A stretch of 64,000 nt of DNA from assembly GCF_019145435.1 (NCBI RefSeq), contig NZ_JAHSTS010000002.1:1116001-1180000 (forward strand). Reading direction: 5' to 3'. The position numbers were made by a program, and so were the translations under genes. Position 1 is the first letter of the stretch. Each line of letters begins with the position of its first letter. Below, piece after piece: positions 27,131-34,802 of this stretch. The notes beneath the pieces were generated by a model. The model was not told where the DNA came from and searched no databases. It saw only the letters and a list, made by a program, of their open reading frames with translations. Source of the stretch: Pseudomonas ekonensis. Lineage in GTDB: Bacteria > Pseudomonadota > Gammaproteobacteria > Pseudomonadales > Pseudomonadaceae.

Positions 27131-27987
27131 TGCTGGGCCTCCGAAGCCGCGGCCAACTTGGCCTGGAACGCGCCGAAGTCAGCGCAGCCATGGATGTATT
27201 CGTCGATCCACGCGGTAAACGTCGCACGGTCGCGGGCGATCGGATCCCACGCCTGGTAGAAGCGGTTGTCGCGCTCGGTGTAACCGTGGGCGTAGGACGG
27301 GTGCGCGCCGCCCGGCACATGGCAGACCGCGCTCAGGGCCCAGGTCGGCAGGACGCAGGCATTCATCGGTGCGTTGAGGTCATCGACGATTTCCTCGACG
27401 GTGACGATGCAGCGCTTGGCCGCCAACGCCGCTTCCTTCTGCACCCCGAGGATCCCCCACAGCAGCACGTTGCCCTTGCGGTCGGCCTTCTGCGCGTGGA
27501 TCACGGTCACGTCCGGGCGCACCGACGGCACCGCCGCCAGCACTTCACCGGTGAACGGGCAAGTCACGCTCTTGATCAGCGGGTTGACCTTGGGCAGGTC
27601 GGAACCGGCGTAGGCGCGCAGCACCGCGAACGGCAGGCCGGATGCGCCGGCCACATAGGCGTTGGCCAGGTCGGCGTGGCTGTGCTCCTCGATTTCAATC
27701 GCATGCGGCCACTGCTTCTCGACCGCGTCGCGCAGACGGTGCAGCGAGCCCACGCCCGGGTTGCCGCCCCAGGAGAAGATCAGCTTGCGGGCACAACCGG
27801 CACCGATCAGTTGGTCGTAGATCAGGTCAGGCGTCATCCGCACCAGGGTCAGGTCTTTCTTGCCCTGGCGGATGATTTCATGACCCGCCGCCGTCGGGAT
27901 CAGGTGGGTGAAGCCTTCGAGCGCGACGGTGTCGCCATCGTTGACGAATTGCTTCACCGCGTCGTGCAGCGAAAGGATCTCGGCCAT
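27127..27987 (-). CDS. pcaI: 3-oxoadipate CoA-transferase alpha subunit
   Basis: A 286-residue subunit that starts MAEILSLHDAVKQFVNDGDTVALEGF, resembling the CatI/PcaI type of Pseudomonas. The glycine-rich FSWGGNPGVGSL block is present. I chose ATG 27987, preceded by a GGAG-type site, over the longer open frame to 28083, which covers the promoter. It is the first gene of the large pca operon, and PcaR boxes lie about 100-130 bp upstream. Confidence 0.92.
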   Translation of the reverse strand: MAEILSLHDAVKQFVNDGDTVALEGFTHLIPTAAGHEIIRQGKKDLTLVRMTPDLIYDQLIGAGCARKLIFSWGGNPGVGSLHRLRDAVEKQWPHAIEIEEHSHADLANAYVAGASGLPFAVLRAYAGSDLPKVNPLIKSVTCPFTGEVLAAVPSVRPDVTVIHAQKADRKGNVLLWGILGVQKEAALAAKRCIVTVEEIVDDLNAPMNACVLPTWALSAVCHVPGGAHPSYAHGYTERDNRFYQAWDPIARDRATFTAWIDEYIHGCADFGAFQAKLAAASEAQQ

Positions 27988-28088
27988 GGAGCTGGCTCCC
28001 GTTCTGTAGTGAATCGCCAGTGATAAAAAGGCGCGAGGTTCGGCGCCGGAGTCACTGAAGATTAAGCCCGTGAAAAACGCCAAACAAT

Positions 28089-28120
28089 CCGATAATCGAG
28101 TGAGTGTTCGTTTATCGAAC
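28089..28120 (-). promoter_or_regulatory. PcaR boxes upstream of pcaI
   Basis: CCGATAATCGAG (28089-28100) is followed by the palindrome GTTCGTTTATCGAAC (28106-28120). Both resemble the PcaR box. PcaR activates with beta-ketoadipate, so this is the likely control point for pcaIJFHGTBDC. Confidence 0.7.
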
Positions 28121-28154
28121 AGATTGTTGTCTCACTAACGATCACTGCCAAAAG

Positions 28155-28218
28155 CATCGCGAGCAGGCTCGCGCCTACAGAGAAATGCGTTTTCCTGTAG
28201 GCGCGAGCCTGCTCGCGA
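28155..28218. repeat. REP inverted pair, GCGAGCAGGCTCGC type
   Basis: Copies at 28155-28180 and 28194-28218 are separated by only 13 bp and form a strong potential hairpin. It sits between pcaK and the pcaI promoter, insulating the two transcripts. Confidence 0.85.
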
Positions 28219-28241
28219 AAGCCGGATCATTCAGTCCTGAC

Positions 28242-29588
28242 TCAAGTCGCATCCGCGTGGCTGACCAACCCTTTGATCAACACGGCCGTGGTGGCCAGCG
28301 CCGCCGGAATCACCAGCGCCGTCAGCACCTGTTCGAAGTTCCAGCCCAGCCCCAACAGGGTGGCGCCCATCCAGGCCCCGAGAATCGCGCCGAACCGGCC
28401 GATCCCCAGCATCCACGACACCCCGGTCGCCCGCCCTTGGGTCGGGTAGAACCGCGCCGCCAGCGACGGCATCGCCGATTGCGCGCCGTTCACGCACATG
28501 CCGGCCACCAGCACCAGGGTCGCCAGCAGTGTGATGTGGCCCAGGCTCTGCCCCACCGCGTAGGCGAACACCCCGGCCAGCAGGTAGAACGTGCCGATGA
28601 CCTTGTGCGGATTGAACCGATCCATCGCCCAGCCGACGGCCACCGCGCTCAGCACCCCGCCGAACTGGAACAGCGCGCCGATGAACGCGGCCTGCTCCAT
28701 GCTCGCGCCGCTGTCGCGCATCAGGGTCGGCAGCCAGCTGGTCAACAGGTACACGATCACCAGGCCCATGAAGTAGGTCAGCCACAGCAGCAGCGTGCCG
28801 GTGCTGTAGGTGCCGGAGAAGATCACCGCGAACACGTTGCGCGCCTTGACGGTCTTCTGCTCCGGCACGCTGAAGGCCGATGCCTGGGCGACCCGGGCCG
28901 GATCGATCGGCGCCAGGGCCTTGCGCACCTTGTCGGTGCCGCGGTTGCGCACCACCAGATACCGCGCCGATTCCGGCAGCCAGGCCATCAGCACCAGCGC
29001 GAGGAGCAGCGGCAGGATCCCGCCGATCAGCAGCAGGCTGTGCCAGCCGAACGCCGGGATCAGCTTGGCCGAAATGAACCCGCCGCCGGCCATGCCGAGG
29101 TTGAAGCCGCAGAACATGCTGGTCACCAGCAACGACTTCTTGCGTTCAGGGGTGTATTCGGACAGCAGCGTGGTGGCGTTCGGCATGCCCGCCCCCAGTC
29201 CCAGGCCCGTGAGGAAGCGCAGCACCAGCAGCTGTTCGACGTTGGTGCTGTAGGCCGACGCCAGGCTGAAGGCGCCGAACAGCGCCACCGCCCCCACCAG
29301 CACGACCTTGCGCCCGAAGCGGTCGGCCAAAGGGCCCGAACCCAGGGCGCCGAACACCATGCCGATCAGCGCGGCGCTCATCACAGGCCCCAGGCTGGCG
29401 CGGTCGATGCCCCAGTCCTGGGACAGGGCCGGGGCGATGAAGCCCATGGCCGCCGTGTCGAGGCCATCGAGGAACACGATCAGGAAACACAGGATCACCA
29501 CCCGCCACTGATAGCGCGAGATCGGTTGGGCATTGATGAAGGACTGCACGTCGAGGCAGTGCCCCACAGCGGACTGAGGCTGATTCAT
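28242..29588 (-). CDS. pcaK: 4-hydroxybenzoate / protocatechuate MFS transporter
   Basis: A 448-residue aromatic acid:H+ symporter. The N-terminal RVVILCFLIVFLDGLDTAAMGF contains the DGxD motif of the AAHS family, and GPLADRFGRKVVL is motif A. Twelve helices are predicted. The ATG at 29588 follows a leader of about 250 bp from the PcaR boxes. PcaK imports 4-hydroxybenzoate and protocatechuate. No pobA is in the window. Confidence 0.92.
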   Translation of the reverse strand: MNQPQSAVGHCLDVQSFINAQPISRYQWRVVILCFLIVFLDGLDTAAMGFIAPALSQDWGIDRASLGPVMSAALIGMVFGALGSGPLADRFGRKVVLVGAVALFGAFSLASAYSTNVEQLLVLRFLTGLGLGAGMPNATTLLSEYTPERKKSLLVTSMFCGFNLGMAGGGFISAKLIPAFGWHSLLLIGGILPLLLALVLMAWLPESARYLVVRNRGTDKVRKALAPIDPARVAQASAFSVPEQKTVKARNVFAVIFSGTYSTGTLLLWLTYFMGLVIVYLLTSWLPTLMRDSGASMEQAAFIGALFQFGGVLSAVAVGWAMDRFNPHKVIGTFYLLAGVFAYAVGQSLGHITLLATLVLVAGMCVNGAQSAMPSLAARFYPTQGRATGVSWMLGIGRFGAILGAWMGATLLGLGWNFEQVLTALVIPAALATTAVLIKGLVSHADAT

Positions 29589-29841
29589 TGTTTTTATTCC
29601 ACGCAAAAAACGCAGTCGAACGGAGGCCGGCCCAAGAGCGGCACGGTCATGAGAATAGAAGGCTGGAATCGGAGCGTTGGTTCAGGCCCGGCGACACGGG
29701 CGGGAACGGCGACAGTCGGGGAACGTGCGCATGGGGAGGTTGCCTCTTGTCATTATTATCAGAGGCGTCATCGGCCGGCCGGAGGTAGCCGGTGCCGGAT
29801 GACGCTGCCGCGACATTAATGATCCGGAGGAATGAGCGTCA

Positions 29842-29875
29842 ATTCGATAAACGCAACTCTGTGCGTTTATCGAAC
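29842..29875 (-). promoter_or_regulatory. Inverted PcaR boxes upstream of pcaK
   Basis: ATTCGATAAACGCAAC (29842-29857) and GTGCGTTTATCGAAC (29861-29875) form a near-perfect inverted pair. Both match the PcaR box with few changes. The space 29589-29841 holds the pcaK leader and no recognisable gene. Confidence 0.7.
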
Positions 29876-29882
29876 AGCTTCC

Positions 29883-30725
29883 TCAGGCGAACAATTGCGC
29901 ACTGAGGTCGCGGCTGGCGCTCAGCAGGCCGGGCAAGAAGCGCTGCTCAAGCTCGGTGCGGCTGACGCGGCCCGCGTGGGTGCTGACGTTGAGCGCCGCC
30001 ACCACCTGGCCCGAGGCGTCGTACACCGGCACCGCGATCGAACGCAGGCCCTGCTCCAGTTCCTGATCGACGATGCACCAGCCTTGGCGCCGTACCTCTT
30101 GCAGGCATTCGAGCAGGGTTTCGGGGGTGTGCAGCGTGCGGCTGGTCTTGGCCACCAGCTCCGCGTGGTCGAGGTATTCGCGCAGCGACGTGTCGTCGAG
30201 CGCCGCCAGCAGGATCCGCCCCATGGACGTGCAATACGCCGGCAGCCGCCCGCCCACCGACAGGTCCACCGAAATCAGCCGCTGGGTGGTGGCCGACCGG
30301 GCGATGTAGAGGATGTCGTCGCCCTCCAGCGTGGCCATGTTGCAGGCCTCGTGCAGTTGCTCGCTCATGCGGTCGAGGTACGGCTGCGCCGAGACCGCCA
30401 GCGGCGTGGAGGACAGATAGGCGTGGCCGAGGGTCAGCACCTTGGGCAGCAGCGAGTAGGTGCGGCCGTCGGTGGTGGCGTAGCCGAGCTTGATCAACGT
30501 GTGCAGGCAACGGCGCACGGCGGCGCGGGGGATTTCCGTGCGGTGGCTGATCTGGGCGATGGTCAGGTGGCGCTTGCGCTCCTGGAACGCCTGCACCACC
30601 GCCAGGCCCCGGGCCAGGGACGTCATGAAATCCCGATCGCCGGTCATGGCCTGGATGCGCTTGGCCGGCGAGGCGACGATCGGCGGTGCCACCGAGGTGA
30701 AGGAGTTGCGCATTTGATCGTTCAT
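29883..30725 (-). CDS. pcaR: IclR-family regulator PcaR
   Basis: A 280-residue IclR-type activator of the beta-ketoadipate pathway. The N-terminal winged helix reads LTIAQISHRTEIPRAAVRRCLHTLIKLGYA (about residues 54-83), and the effector domain follows with VGGRLPAYCTSMGRILLA. PcaR responds to beta-ketoadipate. Two PcaR boxes lie about 85-115 bp upstream and suggest autoregulation. Confidence 0.94.
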   Translation of the reverse strand: MNDQMRNSFTSVAPPIVASPAKRIQAMTGDRDFMTSLARGLAVVQAFQERKRHLTIAQISHRTEIPRAAVRRCLHTLIKLGYATTDGRTYSLLPKVLTLGHAYLSSTPLAVSAQPYLDRMSEQLHEACNMATLEGDDILYIARSATTQRLISVDLSVGGRLPAYCTSMGRILLAALDDTSLREYLDHAELVAKTSRTLHTPETLLECLQEVRRQGWCIVDQELEQGLRSIAVPVYDASGQVVAALNVSTHAGRVSRTELEQRFLPGLLSASRDLSAQLFA

Positions 30726-30806
30726 GTCCGGTTCTCTTTATTCTGCGGGCCAACGGCCATACAAGCGGCCCGCCGACCGATGCACAAGCGGCGGGCCTTC
30801 AATGTT

Positions 30807-30841
30807 GGGCGATTATCGAACCGGCGACCGATAATCGCAAT
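30807..30841 (-). promoter_or_regulatory. PcaR boxes upstream of pcaR
   Basis: GGGCGATTATCGAAC (30807-30821) and CCGATAATCGCAATC (near 30828-30842) are inverted relative to each other. The first is the exact reverse complement of the box before the porin at 17174. Autoregulation of pcaR is known in P. putida. Confidence 0.75.
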
Positions 30842-31031
30842 CGCCGCCCGCCCTCTCCGGATCGGCCGCAGCGCTCGCCTTGAACTTGGAAGGCTTGTTG
30901 AGTGCGAGCCTTAGTTGTCCGGCTTAATGACGCCAAAATCACACCGCCGGCCATCGCCGCGACAACTACCGATAAAAAATGTCAGTCACAAAACGATCAT
31001 GCCGGCGCAACCGTTTTTAACTTGGTGAAGA

Positions 31032-31059
31032 TAGTCAATCCCGAATCGGCCGCTATAAT
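31032..31059 (+). promoter_or_regulatory. Sigma-70-like promoter for the 66-residue protein gene
   Basis: TATAAT at 31054-31059 is a perfect -10, and TAGTCA at 31032-31037 is a fair -35 at 16-bp spacing. It would give a leader of about 300 nt before the GTG at 31366. Confidence 0.5.
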
Positions 31060-31365
31060 GCAACTCAGTGACGCCGCGCCCTTAGTTGCCGACGGCGTCG
31101 CCCGCCGACGCGATGTCCATCGCCGTCGGCCCCGGCCAGCGCCTGATGCCCGTTATCCATACATCGCCAGCGCGCTCGCTGAAACCGGAAACTGATGCTG
31201 CGTCAGTTTTAATCTGGTGCCGTAGCCGCCTGCAACATGGAAGTCCCGAGCGTTCCTTCGACAACACCGCCAGCTGTTCAGGCCGGTGCCGTCGGCGGAC
31301 TCGCTTGAGCGATTCGTTGCAGTGCGTTTCACCAGACATTTATCTCAACTCAAACAGGTAGCACT

Positions 31366-31566
31366 GTGACGAAAGACGAACTGCGCGCGGAACTTGAGCG
31401 CCAGGAACAACGTTACAAGGAAGTTTACGGCGGGGAAGTCACCACCTACGCCGCCCAGCCCGAACCGGAACGCAAACCCTGGCGCAAACGCGCCACCGTT
31501 CAGGATCAGGTCTTCCAGCAAGAACTGCAGAAAATGGAAAAGGAACTCAAAGCCGAAGAGCCATGA
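31366..31566 (+). CDS. Small conserved-looking hydrophilic protein (unknown function)
   Basis: A 66-residue protein with a GTG start and an AGG-type ribosome binding site. The sequence is highly charged and helical ([18 protein letters not shown] at the N-terminus, [16 protein letters not shown] at the C-terminus), with a basic proline-containing middle. No signal peptide or membrane segment. Codon use matches the genome, which favours a real gene. No function is recognised. It lies upstream of pit but has its own promoter. Confidence 0.65.
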   Translation: MTKDELRAELERQEQRYKEVYGGEVTTYAAQPEPERKPWRKRATVQDQVFQQELQKMEKELKAEEP

Positions 31567-31941
31567 GCCTCTGGCTTTGACTTGTCCAAGGGTTTGCGTC
31601 GACACCGGTTACAAGCGCGGTGCCACGACGATGCCTTGCGCGCCCGCTACCCGCGGGCAGCGGCCGATCCTTACCGTCCTACAGCAAAAACGGCGTGTCT
31701 GACCCGTTTCAGAGATATTTCACACAAGCGTTCGAAGCCTCTGCGCCTTGGGCCAGGCGCTGGCTGTTCAGCCATTTCCCCAATCAAATCAAACGCTTGC
31801 AAAACCCTGCGAAACACTCGGGCTTTGCCGCCTGATACAAATTAATTCGTTGAAGAATGTTACCGATGAGCAGGTAGGGGATCGATTTCCGGTCTTTTCT
31901 GGCATAATCGCGCCCCCTTATGACCGGGCCAGAAAACCTTC
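31567..31941. other. Gene-free region upstream of pit
   Basis: About 375 bp without a supported gene. The downstream end holds an extended -10 promoter (TGGCATAAT, 31900-31908) about 33 bp before the pit start. Nothing else stands out. Confidence 0.5.
31900..31908 (+). promoter_or_regulatory. Extended -10 promoter of pit
   Basis: TGGCATAAT is a TGn extended -10 placed about 33 bp before the ATG at 31942. No clear -35 is seen. No Pho box is apparent, consistent with a low-affinity constitutive transporter. Confidence 0.5.
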
Positions 31942-33417
31942 ATGATCGATTTATTCAGCGGACTGGATGCCTGGGTGCTTGTGAGCCTCTTGCTCGCCCT
32001 GACATTTGTCCTCGCCTTCGAGTTCATCAATGGATTTCATGACACCGCCAACGCGGTAGCCACTGTGATCTACACCAAAGCGATGCCGCCGCACCTGGCG
32101 GTGTTCTTCTCGGGGGTGTTCAACTTCCTCGGCGTGCTGCTGGGCGGGGTCGGCGTGGCGTATGCCATCGTCCACCTGCTGCCGGTGGAACTGCTGATCA
32201 ACGTCAACACCGGCCACGGCCTGGCCATGGTGTTCTCGCTGCTCGCCGCCGCCATCGCCTGGAACCTGGGCACCTGGTACTTCGGTATCCCGGCCTCCAG
32301 CTCCCACACCCTGATCGGTTCGATCCTCGGCGTCGGCCTGGCCAATGCCCTGATCAACGACATTCCGCTGGCGGACGGGGTGAACTGGCAGAAGGCGGTC
32401 GACATCGCCGCCTCGCTGGTGTTCTCGCCGATGGCCGGTTTCCTGGTCGCGGCCCTGGTGCTGATCGGCCTGAAATGGTGGCGCCCGCTGTCGAAGATGC
32501 ACAAGACGCCGGAACAGCGCCGCAAGATCGACGACAAGAAGCACCCGCCGTTCTGGAACCGCCTGGTGCTGGTGATGTCGGCCATGGCCATGAGTTTCGT
32601 GCACGGCTCCAACGACGGTCAGAAAGGCATCGGCCTGATCATGCTGGTGCTGATCGGCATCGTCCCGGCGCAGTTCGTGCTCGACCTGAACAGCACCACC
32701 TACCAGATCGAACGCACCCGCGACGCCACCCTGCACCTGAGCCAGTTCTACCAGCGCAACGCCGATTCCCTCGGCGAGTTCCTGGCCCTGGGCAAGAGCG
32801 TGGAAGGCGACCTGCCGGAGAAATTCCGTTGCAACCCGCAACAGACCGAACCGACCATCGCCGCCCTGCTCCACACCCTCAAAGGCGTGGCGGACTACCA
32901 TTCGCTGCCGTCGGAAAGCCGCATCGAAGTGCGCCGCTACCTGCTCTGCCTGGACGACACCGCGAAGAAGGTCGCCAAGCTGCCAGGCCTGCCGGCCCGC
33001 GAAAAGGCTGACCTGGACAAGCTGCGCAAGGACCTGACCACCACCACCGAATACGCCCCGTTCTGGGTGATCCTGGCGGTCGCACTGGCCCTGGGCCTGG
33101 GCACCATGATCGGCTGGAAACGCGTGGTGCTGACCATCGGCGAGAAGATCGGCAAGCAAGGCATGACCTATGCCCAGGGCATGTCGGCCCAGATCACCGC
33201 CGCCAGCATGATCGGCCTGGCCAACATCTTCAGCCTGCCGGTGTCCACCACCCACGTGCTGTCCTCGGGCGTGGCCGGCACCATGGTCGCCAACAAGAGC
33301 GGCCTGCAGAGCGGTACCGTGCGCACCATCCTGCTGGCCTGGGTACTGACCCTGCCGGCCACCGTGGCCCTGTCGGCCGGACTGTTCTGGCTGGCGTCCA
33401 AGGCGCTGGGCAGCTGA
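31942..33417 (+). CDS. pitA: Low-affinity inorganic phosphate transporter (Pit family)
   Basis: A 491-residue Pit/PHO-4 permease. The duplicated signatures are visible: FEFINGFHDTANAVAT near residue 28 and MSFVHGSNDGQKGIGL near residue 217, plus GIPASSSHTLIGS and LPVSTTHVLSSG. About ten membrane helices flank a central cytoplasmic loop of charged sequence (about residues 250-370). It imports phosphate with metal or protons. A terminator follows directly. Confidence 0.92.
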   Translation: MIDLFSGLDAWVLVSLLLALTFVLAFEFINGFHDTANAVATVIYTKAMPPHLAVFFSGVFNFLGVLLGGVGVAYAIVHLLPVELLINVNTGHGLAMVFSLLAAAIAWNLGTWYFGIPASSSHTLIGSILGVGLANALINDIPLADGVNWQKAVDIAASLVFSPMAGFLVAALVLIGLKWWRPLSKMHKTPEQRRKIDDKKHPPFWNRLVLVMSAMAMSFVHGSNDGQKGIGLIMLVLIGIVPAQFVLDLNSTTYQIERTRDATLHLSQFYQRNADSLGEFLALGKSVEGDLPEKFRCNPQQTEPTIAALLHTLKGVADYHSLPSESRIEVRRYLLCLDDTAKKVAKLPGLPAREKADLDKLRKDLTTTTEYAPFWVILAVALALGLGTMIGWKRVVLTIGEKIGKQGMTYAQGMSAQITAASMIGLANIFSLPVSTTHVLSSGVAGTMVANKSGLQSGTVRTILLAWVLTLPATVALSAGLFWLASKALGS

Positions 33418-33435
33418 TCGTCACAGGTGTTGAAG

Positions 33436-33469
33436 AAGGCGTGGTCCGAGAGGATCACGCCTTTTTTGT
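33436..33469 (+). terminator. Rho-independent terminator after pit
   Basis: AAGGCGTGGTCC pairs with GGATCACGCCTT around a short loop, with one mismatch, followed by a run of T. Confidence 0.88.
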
Positions 33470-33513
33470 TGCCTGAGGAGCGGTCAGGTGGAAGGGGTTG
33501 GCTGGCAGTGCGT

Positions 33514-33539
33514 CATCGCCAGCAGGCTGGCTCCTACAG
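33514..33539. repeat. Single REP element
   Basis: One copy of CATCGCCAGCAGGCTGGCTC followed by CTACAG, the same class as 2494-2517. No partner is close. Confidence 0.75.
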
Positions 33540-33601
33540 TGGGATCGGGGTGTTCAGGCAGGCCCAGAGGCCGCCAAGGCCCCCCCCCAAAAACCGCAGG
33601 C

Positions 33602-33628
33602 AAAAAAAAAGGGCAACCGAAGTTGCCC
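33602..33628 (-). terminator. Minus-strand terminator after the 38-residue membrane protein
   Basis: On the minus strand GGGCAAC-TTCG-GTTGCCC is followed by nine T residues (the A run at 33602-33610). It lies about 35 bp after the stop at 33663 and supports a real minus-strand gene. Confidence 0.85.
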
Positions 33629-33662
33629 AAAATGCCTTGCGTGCTCATCAATCCAAAAGGAC

Positions 33663-33779
33663 CTACGGTTTTTTGCGCTTATTCGCATCCTTCCAGATAA
33701 AAATTCCAAACCCTGCAAAAAACACAACCATGAGGCCAACGGTCAGGACGCCGGCGAACACCACGTTATCGAAAAACAT
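33663..33779 (-). CDS. Small single-span membrane protein (38 residues)
   Basis: The peptide begins MFFDNVVFAGVLTVGLM, continues through a hydrophobic helix ending near residue 29, and finishes with a basic tail KDANKRKKP. Topology would place the tail in the cytoplasm. The ATG has an ideal AGGAGG site 8 bp upstream, and a strong terminator follows. These signals together make a genuine gene likely despite its size. It resembles small respiratory-complex subunits in general form only. Function unknown. Confidence 0.7.
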   Translation of the reverse strand: MFFDNVVFAGVLTVGLMVVFFAGFGIFIWKDANKRKKP

Positions 33780-33901
33780 GACACTGGCCTCCTGGCCCCT
33801 GCTCTGTTGCGATGGAGCTAAGTTAACCAATCGGGCGGAGGGAGAAATTGACCGGGATCAATGCCGGTCGATGCGCGGGGAAGAGGAAGGGGAATAAATG
33901 A

Positions 33902-33922
33902 CCTGCATCAACGGATGCAGGG
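33902..33922 (-). terminator. Hairpin after the 53-residue protein gene
   Basis: CCTGCATC pairs with GATGCAGG around AACG, just after the stop at 33927 on the minus strand. The T tract is poor, so termination is uncertain. Confidence 0.45.
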
Positions 33923-33926
33923 GAGA

Positions 33927-34088
33927 TCAACGCTTTTTCGGTTTGTTTTTCGGCTTTTTCTTGGCTTTGCCCAACGGCATCGCCTGTTCGAAAGCCTGGC
34001 GCACTTCGTTCAGGCGCTTGTCGTTGAGGTCGTGAACCCGCTTGGCGCGTTCGGCGTTGAGGTCGATCAGCTTGTCGTCTTGGCTCAT
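33927..34088 (-). CDS. Small basic-tailed protein (53 residues, unknown)
   Basis: The peptide starts MSQDDKLIDLNAERAKRVHD and ends in a lysine-rich tail (KAKKKPKNKPKKR). The body is predicted to be one long helix. The tail suggests nucleic acid or ribosome contact, but that is only inference. Codon use is like neighbouring genes and a hairpin follows. The ribosome binding site is weak. Confidence 0.6.
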   Translation of the reverse strand: MSQDDKLIDLNAERAKRVHDLNDKRLNEVRQAFEQAMPLGKAKKKPKNKPKKR

Positions 34089-34219
34089 GGCGTTCGGTGC
34101 ATGGGTGGAGGAATCGCAACTGCCGCGTCAACGACAGGACTGCGCCCATGATGCGGCCTGACGCCGGCGCTGACCAGAGCCCGGAGCGCATGAACCTCGA
34201 CAATTGATGTGCCGCCAGG

Positions 34220-34561
34220 TCAAATCTCGATGTCAACCCACAGCCCCTGGCGCGGCTGGTCTTCCATCAGCGGCACCACCGGCACGGTGTTGTCGGCGTT
34301 GAGTTCGGTGCCGGGCACGGCCAGGTGTTCTTCCGGATCCTCGTCGGCCTCGCGCCGGCGGCGGTCGCGCTCCTGCTGGCGGCGCTGCTCCTCGCGCAGC
34401 AGCAGGCCGTCCTCTTCCGGATCGCGCTTTTGCAGGTCGATGGTGCTTTCGTTGGAGCTTTCCTGCACCGGCACCACCGGAGGGATGTCCGGCCGCTGGC
34501 GGATCGGATCCTGCTGGGAAGTGATCGGCACGGCGCTCAGGGGGAGCATCGGTGGCAGCAT
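34220..34561 (-). CDS. Conserved-looking acidic/charged protein (113 residues, unknown)
   Basis: The protein starts MLPPMLPLSAVPITSQQDP and continues with a proline-rich segment. The centre is a very charged helix rich in Glu, Arg and Gln (LLREEQRRQQERDRRRR), and the end reads MEDQPRQGLWVDIEI. I chose ATG 34561 because AGGAGA lies upstream; the longer open frame to 34672 has no site. No signal peptide or catalytic motif is seen. It diverges from rapA. Confidence 0.65.
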   Translation of the reverse strand: MLPPMLPLSAVPITSQQDPIRQRPDIPPVVPVQESSNESTIDLQKRDPEEDGLLLREEQRRQQERDRRRREADEDPEEHLAVPGTELNADNTVPVVPLMEDQPRQGLWVDIEI

Positions 34562-34802
34562 ATGAAGGGTCTCCTGTCGGCAAGCTATCGGCGGCGCCGG
34601 TCGCGCCTTGAGCCACCGGTCGAAAACTTGTGACCGGATCGGCATTAATCGGTGCCGCCGGCGTCCGCGCATCCGATGCGTGACCTACGCTTCCTTCAGT
34701 TCGCCGCAGGCAGTCAAAAGCCGGGCGCGGCTCCTAATCCTTTGGCCTCGGAGCCTCATTCCGTTAAGATAGCCCGCTTTTTCAAGGTGGGAGTCAGGCA
34801 GC

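Larger units (their letters stand above)
30726..31365. other. Gene-free region between pcaR and the 66-residue protein
   Basis: No credible gene is seen in about 640 bp. It contains the PcaR boxes at 30807-30841 and a sigma-70-like promoter at 31032-31059. Short open frames on both strands have poor codon use and no ribosome binding site. Confidence 0.55.

Noticed and set aside
28104..29819. Plus-strand frame of 571 codons opposite pcaK
   Set aside because: Antisense shadow including the REP pair and the pcaK leader.
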